From contig JAFABB010000014.1 in the NCBI GenBank assembly GCA_023426245.1, positions 62,001 through 126,000 of the forward strand: DNA of 64,000 nucleotides, read 5' to 3'. The translations under genes and the position numbers were made by a program. The notes under the pieces were generated by a model that was not told the origin of the DNA, did not search any database, and was given only the letters and a program-made list of their open reading frames with translations. The stretch is from Bacillota bacterium (lineage in GTDB: Bacteria; Bacillota; UBA4882; UBA8346). Shown piece by piece: positions 35,610 to 42,386 of this stretch. Position 1 is the stretch's first letter; each line of letters begins with the position of its first letter.

Positions 35610-36442
35610 GGAAAATTTTCGCAATTGTTTTCATGGCTGTAATGATTTCGGTGGTATTGCTGTCGTCAGGGGTTGTGGCTACCGGGGAAATCGCCAAGAT
35701 TAAAGAACGGGGTAAAATTATTATTGGTGTTTTCACCGATAAGCCGCCGTTTGGTTATATGAATGAAAAAGGGGAAAATGACGGTTTCGACATTGCAATC
35801 GCCAAACGGTTTGCCAAAGATTTGCTTGGCGATGAATCCAAAATTGAATGGGTGGTCGTAGAGCCGGCCAGCCGGATTCCGTTTTTGCAATCCAATAAAG
35901 TCGATTTAATCATGGCCAATATGACGGTGACTCCCGAGCGTCAGCAGGTAGTCGATTTTACGAACCCCTATATGAAGGTGGCCATTCAAGTTTTAACCAA
36001 TGACAAAGCAAAAATAAAATCGGTTAAGGATTTATATGGGAAGACCATCATTGTGGTGAAAGGGACTACGGCCGATATTTTATTTACCAAGAAATATCCT
36101 AAAATTCAATTATTAAAATTTGATCAAAATACGGAAGCTTTTCAAGCCCTAAAAGATGGCCGCGGTGTGGGATTAGCCCATGACAACCTGCTGCTGTTTG
36201 CCTGGGCCAATGAAAACTCCGGTTTTTCCATTGTCAACCAAAAACTGGAGGATCCGGCCCCGATTGCACCAGCGGTTAAAAAAGGAAATATTGAGTTACG
36301 CAATTGGATCAATGATGAATTTAAAAGGTTAGCCAAAGAAAATTACCTCCATAAACTATACGATGAACAGCTTAAAAAGGCGTTTGGTAAAGCGGTTCGT
36401 TCCCCTGAAGATGTAATTCTTGAAGGCGGTATTTTAAAATAA
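35606..36442 (+). CDS. Polar amino acid ABC importer binding protein (family 3)
   Basis: 278 residues; GTG start overlapping the ATPase stop (GTGA). The signal peptide has no lipobox cysteine. The mature protein shows family 3 signatures: IIIGVFTDKPPFGYMNEKG, GFDIAIAKRFA, IMANMTVTPERQQVVDFTNPY. The arginine in TPERQQ binds the amino acid carboxylate in this family. It ends the operon. Confidence 0.88.
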   Translation: MRKIFAIVFMAVMISVVLLSSGVVATGEIAKIKERGKIIIGVFTDKPPFGYMNEKGENDGFDIAIAKRFAKDLLGDESKIEWVVVEPASRIPFLQSNKVDLIMANMTVTPERQQVVDFTNPYMKVAIQVLTNDKAKIKSVKDLYGKTIIVVKGTTADILFTKKYPKIQLLKFDQNTEAFQALKDGRGVGLAHDNLLLFAWANENSGFSIVNQKLEDPAPIAPAVKKGNIELRNWINDEFKRLAKENYLHKLYDEQLKKAFGKAVRSPEDVILEGGILK

Positions 36443-36462
36443 GCTTGCGCAATTGTTTTATA

Positions 36463-36506
36463 TTGACACCGGAGCCTATTTGAGGTAATATAAATAGTAA
36501 TCAAAA
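36463..36506 (+). promoter_or_regulatory. Promoter 1 of nitrogenase-like operon C with partial operator
   Basis: TTGACA (36463-36468), a 17 bp spacer and TAATAT (36486-36491). AGTAATCAAA (36496-36505) matches the first ten positions of the best operator copy and begins four bases after the -10 box. Confidence 0.75.
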
Positions 36507-36553
36507 CATATTAATCAGATAGATTTACTTACAAATTTCATAAATGAAGTTGA

Positions 36554-36628
36554 CCAGAAAACTGGAGGCTAAGTCTTTTTTCCCCACTGGATTTCCGTGA
36601 GTGGAGGAATGGCTTAGCCTTTGTTTTT
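36554..36628 (+). promoter_or_regulatory. Leader C: small hairpin abutting an intrinsic terminator
   Basis: CCAG-AAAA-CTGG (36554-36565) is followed by A and a terminator stem GGCTAAG (36567-36573) / CTTAGCC (36613-36619), with an inner CCACT/AGTGG hairpin and a T-rich tail. Same arrangement as leaders A and B. Confidence 0.75.
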
Positions 36629-36755
36629 AGGTAGGGCTGGTATAAAAAATCCGATAGAGATTAAAAAATAAGTTCCGTAATTTTTCCTATTGCGGTATCC
36701 AACAAGCATTGGTCATGTCATCTAGCATTGATGGACTTGATAGATTTTCTTATAA

Positions 36756-36785
36756 TTGACAGTTAATCTATATGTTTAATATAAT
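36756..36785 (+). promoter_or_regulatory. Promoter 2 of operon C, downstream of the terminator
   Basis: TTGACA (36756-36761), an 18 bp spacer and TATAAT (36780-36785), 36 bp before the NifB-like start. It would give transcripts that bypass the leader terminator. Between the terminator and this promoter nothing else was recognised. Confidence 0.65.
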
Positions 36786-36821
36786 ATCGAAATAACTTGG
36801 AATGTAAAGAGGTGGTCACCA

Positions 36822-37721
36822 TTGCCTGAGATGCTGGAAAGTCCCAAGGATTTTAGTCATCTCGTTAAACAACACCCTTGCTTTAGCGGGGAAGCCCACT
36901 TTAAATTTGGCCGGATTCACTTGCCGGTGAGTCCGGATTGCAACATTCAATGTCGCTTTTGTAAAAGGGGTTTTAATAAATTTGAAAACCGGCCTGGAGT
37001 TAGCCGTGGCCTTTTAGATCCGGAAGCCGCCTGCGAAATGGTTGGCAAAGCTTTGGAGAAGTGCCCCGAAATTACGGTAGCCGGTATTGCCGGTCCGGGA
37101 GACACCCTGGCGACCGATCATGCCCTGGAAACTTTTGAACGCATCCATCAGCGTTACCCAGCCTTGATCAATTGTCTCAGTACCAATGGCCTACTTTTGG
37201 AGGAAAAAGCCGAACGTGTCATAGCCGCGGGGGTTAAAACAGTGACCGTTACGGTGAATGCGGTTGATGAAAATGTGTTGCAACAAATTTGTTCCCATAT
37301 CGTTTATCATGGCCAGTTATTAACCGGACCGCTTGCAGCCCGCTTTTTGGTTGCCGCCCAGATTGCCGGGATCCGGAAAATCCTCTCTTTGGGTGCGGTG
37401 GTGAAAATTAATACCGTTTTAATCCCGGGAATCAATGATCATCATATCGGGCATATTGCTGAACTCGTTTCCGACCTGGGAGCTTCGATCTTTAATATTA
37501 TTCCGCTGATTCCCCAACATGAATTGAAAGACTATCCGGCCCCGGATTGTGTTCAGTTAAATGTTGCCCGGCAAGCGGCTGAAAAATATCTGATGGTTTT
37601 CCGTCATTGTCAGCATTGCCGTGCCGACGCCGTTGGGATTCCGGGGCGTATGGGTGCCCAGGGCAAAGACTTTGCGGAGGAACTTTATGGTCAGGACTTG
37701 AGTACGTTCTCACACGGTTAA
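36822..37721 (+). CDS. NifB-like radical SAM protein (nitrogenase-type cofactor precursor synthesis)
   Basis: 299 residues from TTG after AGGTGG. The radical SAM cluster motif is CNIQCRFC (Cys40, Cys44, Cys47), inside LPVSPDCN as in NifB. NRPGVSRG and the C-terminal CQHCRADAVG are NifB hallmarks. It has the SAM domain only, with no NifX-like tail. NifB builds the carbide-centred iron-sulfur core (NifB-co); here it presumably supplies the cofactor for the nitrogenase-like D-K pairs. It lies 48 bp upstream of the NifH-like gene. Mar clusters are known to include cofactor-assembly and reductase genes alongside the D and K genes. Confidence 0.88.
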   Translation: MPEMLESPKDFSHLVKQHPCFSGEAHFKFGRIHLPVSPDCNIQCRFCKRGFNKFENRPGVSRGLLDPEAACEMVGKALEKCPEITVAGIAGPGDTLATDHALETFERIHQRYPALINCLSTNGLLLEEKAERVIAAGVKTVTVTVNAVDENVLQQICSHIVYHGQLLTGPLAARFLVAAQIAGIRKILSLGAVVKINTVLIPGINDHHIGHIAELVSDLGASIFNIIPLIPQHELKDYPAPDCVQLNVARQAAEKYLMVFRHCQHCRADAVGIPGRMGAQGKDFAEELYGQDLSTFSHG

Positions 37722-37769
37722 AGTTGGTTGAAGCCCGTGCCAGAATAATTTTTTAAAGGAGTGAAGATT

Positions 37770-38645
37770 TTGTCGAAAAAAGTCAAACAGATTGCCATTT
37801 ATGGTAAGGGAGGCATCGGAAAATCCACCACCACCTCGAATATTAGTGCCGCATTGGCCAAGAGCGGGTATAAGGTGATGCAATTCGGTTGTGATCCCAA
37901 AAGTGATTCCACCAATACCCTGCGTGGCGGTAAATACATACCGACCGTGCTTGACACCTTACGGGAAAAAAACGCGGTCAAAGCCGAGGAGGTTTTGTTT
38001 CAAGGTTTCGGTGGTGTTTATTGCGTGGAAGCCGGCGGCCCGGCACCGGGTGTGGGTTGTGCCGGACGGGGTATTATCACGGCAGTACAGCTTTTAAAGC
38101 AACTACGGGTCTTTGAAGAATTGGATCTGGACTATGTTCTTTTCGATGTTTTAGGGGATGTGGTTTGTGGCGGTTTTGCCGTGCCGATCCGGGAAGGTAT
38201 CGCCGAGCATGTTTTTACCGTATCATCCGCTGATTTCATGGCGATTTATGCAGCCAACAATTTGTTCAAGGGCATTCAAAAATATTCCAACAGCGGTGGA
38301 GCGCTCCTGGGCGGGGTGATTGCCAATTCCATCAATGCGCCCTATGCCAAAGAAATCATTGACGATTTTGTCAAACAAACCGGCACCCAAGTGATTGGTT
38401 ATGTTCCCCGTTCGGTTACGGTCACCCAGAGCGAACTGCAGGGTAAGACTACCATCGAAGCGGCACCCGATTCCGAACAAGCTAGAGTATACCAGCGGTT
38501 GGCTGAACGTATTGCCGGGCACACCGATTCTAAAACCCCGACGCCGTTGGATGTAAAAGATTTACGGGAGTGGGCGGCCAGGTGGGCTGATCAACTCTTG
38601 GCGTTGGAAACCGGTGAGGTGCGGAGTGCTGCGGCAAATATTTGA
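37770..38645 (+). CDS. NifH-like ATP-dependent iron protein of the nitrogenase-like system
   Basis: About 291 residues from TTG 37770 (GGAG eight bases upstream; GTG 37761 touches the site). P-loop YGKGGIGKST at residues 11-20, cluster cysteines Cys97 (GVGCAGRG, with Arg100) and Cys133 (DVVCGGFA), and switch II DVLGD. It differs from the true nifH at 61162 in having a longer C-terminus and FGCDPKSDST in place of VGCDPKADST. It should pass electrons to the D-K proteins. With NifB-like upstream and no D-K here, it is probably shared by pairs A and B. Confidence 0.9.
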   Translation: MSKKVKQIAIYGKGGIGKSTTTSNISAALAKSGYKVMQFGCDPKSDSTNTLRGGKYIPTVLDTLREKNAVKAEEVLFQGFGGVYCVEAGGPAPGVGCAGRGIITAVQLLKQLRVFEELDLDYVLFDVLGDVVCGGFAVPIREGIAEHVFTVSSADFMAIYAANNLFKGIQKYSNSGGALLGGVIANSINAPYAKEIIDDFVKQTGTQVIGYVPRSVTVTQSELQGKTTIEAAPDSEQARVYQRLAERIAGHTDSKTPTPLDVKDLREWAARWADQLLALETGEVRSAAANI

Positions 38646-38706
38646 GGACTTGATCAAGAGGCATCACTTCAACTTTCAAAAAAATACTTTTAGCCTAGAT
38701 TCTTCG

Positions 38707-38794
38707 GCTTTGACGGCTTGTTTTGTAAACTGAGGCAAGCCGTGCAAAGCCAGGGTGTGGCTGACTACTTCATAACTTCGGGGTTATAATCAGC
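38707..38794 (+). other. Tandem stable hairpins between the nifH-like and metN genes
   Basis: GGCTTTG-ACGGCTTG (38707-38721) pairs with CAAGCCGT-G-CAAAGCC (38737-38752), 15 bp with one bulged G. A second hairpin pairs GCTGA (38760-38764) with TCAGC (38790-38794) around an inner ATAAC/GTTAT stem. Neither is followed by a strong T-run, which fits an mRNA stabiliser giving more reductase than transporter, or a weak terminator. Confidence 0.6.
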
Positions 38795-38813
38795 TTAAAA
38801 AAGGATAAATGCA

Positions 38814-39590
38814 ATGATTACAATCCAAGGATTAAGTAAAAGTTTTAATACCGTTGACGGTAAAGTGTATGCTTTACGAAACATCAACCTGCAAATCGCC
38901 GCAGGAGACATTTTTGGGATTATCGGTTTCAGCGGCGCCGGGAAATCAACTCTGATCCGTTGCCTGAACCGGTTGGAGGAACCGGATAGCGGGAGTATCC
39001 ACATCGGCGATCCCGCGCACGCGCGCGAAATCACCGCTTTGAATTCGCAACAACTTCGGGAAGCCCGCAAGCGGATCGGGATGATTTTTCAGCATTTCAA
39101 TCTGTTTGACTCCAAAACAGTATTTGAGAATATCGCCTTTCCCCTGGAAGTTGCCGGATCCTCCAAAAACTTTATCCGCAGACGGGTGGCAGAGTTATTG
39201 GAAATGGTTGAACTGGAAGAAAAGACCCGTGCTTATCCATCCCAGTTAAGCGGCGGTCAAAAACAGAGGGTTGGCATCGCCCGGGCGCTGGCCAACAATC
39301 CGGAAGTATTATTAAGCGATGAGGCGACTTCGGCCCTGGATCCTAAAACCACGTATTCCATATTGGAGTTATTACGGAATATCAATCACAAATTAAACTT
39401 GACGATTGTATTGATTACCCATGAGATGGACGTTCTGCGGCGGATATGTAACCATGTGGCAGTGATTGAAGATGGAACCATCACTGAAATGGGTTCCGTC
39501 AAAGACTTGTTCGCCCATCCCCAAACCGATACAACCCGGTTATTTGTCCAAAGTGATTTGGAATTGCAACAAAACAATTATGTAATTTGA
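38814..39590 (+). CDS. metN: Methionine-type ABC importer ATPase (MetN-like), short form
   Basis: 258 residues: Walker A GFSGAGKST, signature LSGGQKQRVGIARAL, Walker B VLLSDEATSALD. It ends soon after the ATPase core and lacks the NIL domain present in the copy at 28260, so uptake should not be inhibited by internal methionine in the usual way. It is in operon C with the NifB/NifH-like genes. Confidence 0.9.
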   Translation: MITIQGLSKSFNTVDGKVYALRNINLQIAAGDIFGIIGFSGAGKSTLIRCLNRLEEPDSGSIHIGDPAHAREITALNSQQLREARKRIGMIFQHFNLFDSKTVFENIAFPLEVAGSSKNFIRRRVAELLEMVELEEKTRAYPSQLSGGQKQRVGIARALANNPEVLLSDEATSALDPKTTYSILELLRNINHKLNLTIVLITHEMDVLRRICNHVAVIEDGTITEMGSVKDLFAHPQTDTTRLFVQSDLELQQNNYVI

Positions 39591-39599
39591 GGCGGATAA

Positions 39600-40268
39600 A
39601 TGGTATTGGCAAATGATGTTTTACCTTTACTTGGAGTGGCTTTACTGGAAACCATTTATATGGTTGTATTATCGACATTAGCGGCATTGGTATTGGGGTT
39701 GCCTTTGGGAATCGCCCTGGTGGTTACTGCAGAGGGCCATATATCAGAACTTCCGAAGCTAAATCATATTTTGGGAACGGTGGTGAATATTTTCCGCTCC
39801 TTTCCTTTTATCATTTTAATTGTAATCCTGCTCCCATTATCGAGATTTATGGTTGGAACCACTTTGGGTTCCACCGCCGCGGTCGTACCTTTGGCAATTG
39901 GTTCGGCCCCTTTTTTGGCCCGCATTATCGAGAACAGCCTAAAAGAAGTGGAGAGAGGCAAGATTGAAGCGGCACTGGCCATTGGCGCCAAACCATTGAC
40001 GATTATTTGGAAAGTACTGATTCCGGAAGCTTTACCATCTTTGATTCGGGGGATTACCTTGGCGATTATTACCATTACCGGATTTACCGCCACTGCCGGC
40101 GCCATCGGTGCAGGGGGGCTCGGCAGTCTGGCCATCCGTTTCGGCTATATGCGTTACCGGAATGATGTGTTAATTGCCACGGTGGTGGTGTTAGTGCTGA
40201 TGGTGGAGGGTATTCAATGGACAGGCAATTTTATCGCCCGCCGGTTGGAAATGAGGTATCAACGGTAG
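39600..40268 (+). CDS. metI: Methionine-type ABC importer permease (MetI-like), second copy
   Basis: 222 residues, five or six membrane segments, with NIFRSFPFIILIVILLPL and the coupling loop EAALAIGAKPLTIIWKVLI. The GAGGLGSLAIRFGYMRY C-terminal motif matches the copy at 29280. It lies nine bases after the ATPase gene. Confidence 0.9.
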   Translation: MVLANDVLPLLGVALLETIYMVVLSTLAALVLGLPLGIALVVTAEGHISELPKLNHILGTVVNIFRSFPFIILIVILLPLSRFMVGTTLGSTAAVVPLAIGSAPFLARIIENSLKEVERGKIEAALAIGAKPLTIIWKVLIPEALPSLIRGITLAIITITGFTATAGAIGAGGLGSLAIRFGYMRYRNDVLIATVVVLVLMVEGIQWTGNFIARRLEMRYQR

Positions 40269-40446
40269 ATCTAACTAGAAAAAGATTAAATGGGCTGTTG
40301 CCAAAAAAAAATTTATTGATAGAGATATCCAAAATAGCATGAGTATGAATAAATCCGATGCCCGGATTTGGTTTTCCTTGAGGAGGTGGTTTGTTTCGGA
40401 GAACATCTGGTTTCGAGAAAATTTACTTCCATAAAAAATTGAAAGG

Positions 40447-41244
40447 ATGATTGAAATGAGTCGTAAATTATTGATGGTCGTAACAATTGTGATTTTAACC
40501 TTATCTTCTTTAGCCTTGGCTGACAATGTAACGTTGAAAGTGGGCGCTGCCGTGGTGCCTCATGCCGAAATCCTGGAGTTCATCAAACCGGAACTTAAGA
40601 AGGCGAGCGTTGATTTGCAAATTGTGGTTTTGGATGATGAGGGCCAATTAAATCCGGCTCTTGCCGACAAGCAAATTGACGCCAATTATTTTCAACACGT
40701 TCCGTATCTTGAATCGGTTTCGAAGGAAAAAGGGTATCAATTTACCGTAGCCGGCAAAATCCATGTGGAACCGATCGGATTTTATTCCCAAAAGATCAAA
40801 TCGAAATCACAGCTTCAAACTGGCGCTAAAATTGCCATTCCCAATAATCCATCCAATGAATATCGGTCCCTAGCGCTTCTGGAAGCGAATGGCTTTATCA
40901 AACTAAAAAAAGGTTTATTGAATTATCAAGCAACCCCGAGTGATATCGCCTCCAATCCCAAGAAACTTCAATTCATCGAAGTTGAAGCTGCCCAATTGAC
41001 CCGGAGCTTACCCGATGTCGATGGCGCGGTTATTAACACCAACTTTGTACTTGACGCCAAGATTGATCCCAATACAGCCCTTTTCCGTGAAAACGCCAAT
41101 TCTCCTTATGCAAACGTGATTGTGGTGCGCAAGGGTGATGAAAACCGTCCGGAAATCAAAAAGTTGGTTTCAGTCTTGCAAACTCCGGCAGTTAAACAAT
41201 TTTTACTGGAAAAATATAAAGGTTCCGTCGTACCGGCATTTTAA
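40447..41244 (+). CDS. metQ: Methionine-type ABC importer binding protein (MetQ-like), second copy
   Basis: 265 residues. The signal peptide (LLMVVTIVILTLSSLALA) probably ends at ALA-DN and has no lipobox cysteine. Family segments are DDEGQLNPALADKQIDANYFQ and KIAIPNNPSNEYRSL. It is diverged from the copy at 29985, so the ligand may differ. The 178 bp before it hold no recognised element. A terminator follows. Confidence 0.88.
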   Translation: MIEMSRKLLMVVTIVILTLSSLALADNVTLKVGAAVVPHAEILEFIKPELKKASVDLQIVVLDDEGQLNPALADKQIDANYFQHVPYLESVSKEKGYQFTVAGKIHVEPIGFYSQKIKSKSQLQTGAKIAIPNNPSNEYRSLALLEANGFIKLKKGLLNYQATPSDIASNPKKLQFIEVEAAQLTRSLPDVDGAVINTNFVLDAKIDPNTALFRENANSPYANVIVVRKGDENRPEIKKLVSVLQTPAVKQFLLEKYKGSVVPAF

Positions 41245-41281
41245 AAAAAGTACCGATGATGATCATGGGCGTGATAAAAAA

Positions 41282-41318
41282 ACCCAGCTGGTTAATTCCA
41301 CAGCCGGGTCTTTCTTTT
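41282..41318 (+). terminator. Intrinsic terminator of operon C
   Basis: ACCCaGCTG (41282-41290) pairs with CAGCcGGGT (41301-41309), followed by TCTTTCTTTT. Confidence 0.75.
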
Positions 41319-41382
41319 GGGTAGGCACTTCTATAGGGTTAAGAAAAAGAAAACTTACTCCGTCATTTCAATGAATCCATTT

Positions 41383-41835
41383 TTAAATGTAATACATTGG
41401 TTCTTCCGGCACCATGCTCCTGGCTCGATCGGTTAGATCTTGCAGCGTGACACTGTCTAAAAATTCATTGATTTTATCGCGCAACTCCTCCCAGAAGGAA
41501 CGGGTAATACAGTATTTCTCCCGCTCGCAATAGGATGAACTTTTTGAATCCTCTCCAACACAATGGACCGGAATGATGGGTCCTTCCAATGAACGGATGA
41601 TTTCTCCTACAGTCATTTGGTGAGCCGGCCGTCCCAGTTCGTAACCGCCTTGAGAACCCCGGGAAGCCCGGACCAAACCGGCCTTGCGAAGATTGGTAAA
41701 AACCTGTTCCAGGTATGATTCGGAAATAGCTTGACGCTCAGCAATCACTCTTAGAGCCAGGGGGCCATCCGTCATATGAAGTGCCATATCCACCATCGCG
41801 CGTAAGCCATAGCGGCCCCTTGTTGATATTTGCAA
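41383..41835 (-). CDS. Rrf2-family regulator (CymR/IscR-like)
   Basis: 150 residues. The N-terminal winged helix has the standard start MQISTRGRYGLRAMVD, a recognition helix with SESYLEQVFTNLRKAGLV and the wing GSQGGYELGR. Cysteines at about 92, 103 and 108 (VHCVG, SYCEREKYC) resemble the three-cysteine arrangement of cluster-binding Rrf2 proteins such as IscR, while CymR of Bacillus lacks a cluster and works with cysteine synthase. It is convergent with operon C, and the shared operator motif sits in its own promoter. It is the obvious candidate for control of the sulfur island. Confidence 0.88.
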   Translation of the reverse strand: MQISTRGRYGLRAMVDMALHMTDGPLALRVIAERQAISESYLEQVFTNLRKAGLVRASRGSQGGYELGRPAHQMTVGEIIRSLEGPIIPVHCVGEDSKSSSYCEREKYCITRSFWEELRDKINEFLDSVTLQDLTDRARSMVPEEPMYYI

Positions 41836-41868
41836 AGTGTGACCCTCCTTTAAAGTTCAAAAATTACA

Positions 41869-41920
41869 AGTAAACAAATAGGTTTAATAAAATGCTACCA
41901 TAATTAAAGATTCTTTGCAA
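41869..41920 (-). promoter_or_regulatory. Promoter of the Rrf2 gene with candidate autoregulatory operator
   Basis: Read on the minus strand, TTGCAA (41920-41915), 17 bp, then TAGCAT (41897-41892). AGTAAACAAATAGG on the plus strand at 41869-41882 differs in one position of 14 from the copy at 3374 and lies nine bases past the -10 box, so it would block this promoter. Confidence 0.6.
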
Positions 41921-42132
41921 GTGTTAGTTATATTCGGATTTCTTTTTCGATTGGATGAATGGAAAATTTTGGAGTAAAATCCACCCAAGGGAATGCAAAA
42001 TATAAGGTCGAACCCTCCGTCTGAGGCACCTTGGTGCTGTAGATAGAGAGGGAACAATTATTTTTAGTGACTCATCGAATTAGTTGCATACGCAATGATT
42101 GAGTATGCTCGGAACGATAAAATTCGACGATG

Positions 42133-42217
42133 AACCACGAAATACACGAGAGCAGGAAAAGAGGATCGCCGGAGCGGCGAGGTTCTGATTCCGTGTAATT
42201 TCATGCTTTTCGTGGTT
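42133..42217. repeat. Inverted repeat in the Rrf2-topB intergenic region
   Basis: AACCACGAAATACACG (42133-42148) faces CGTGT (42192-42196) and TTTTCGTGGTT (42207-42217), with a GC-rich centre. It resembles a dispersed palindromic or miniature mobile repeat, with only one copy in the window. A short palindrome GCACC-TT-GGTGC lies at 42026-42037. The remaining 42038-42386 shows no convincing gene; a 79-codon minus-strand frame spans the repeat and is rejected. Confidence 0.5.
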
Positions 42218-42386
42218 GAATTTGGAGCGACTTTTCGAGAAGAATATATGAAAGTATTTTTTTGCACTTCATTTTTCAAACTTATTCTCCTTCCTTTAGC
42301 CAAATGTTTTGGCAGGATATCCTCTTCCCATTATAGAAACAATGATCTGGAAGTTACTTTCACACTAGGATTCGGAGAATAAAAAG

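Noticed and set aside
37770..38645. NifH-like protein as BchL/ChlL of chlorophyll synthesis
   Set aside because: No other tetrapyrrole reductase or photosynthesis genes; it sits beside a NifB-like gene.
36822..38645. NifB-like and NifH-like pair as part of the true nif operon
   Set aside because: It is about 22 kb away, with its own promoter, a leader shared with the nitrogenase-like operons and MetNIQ genes downstream.
42064..42303. 79-codon minus-strand frame upstream of topB
   Set aside because: It is formed by the inverted repeat and has no good start or coding character.
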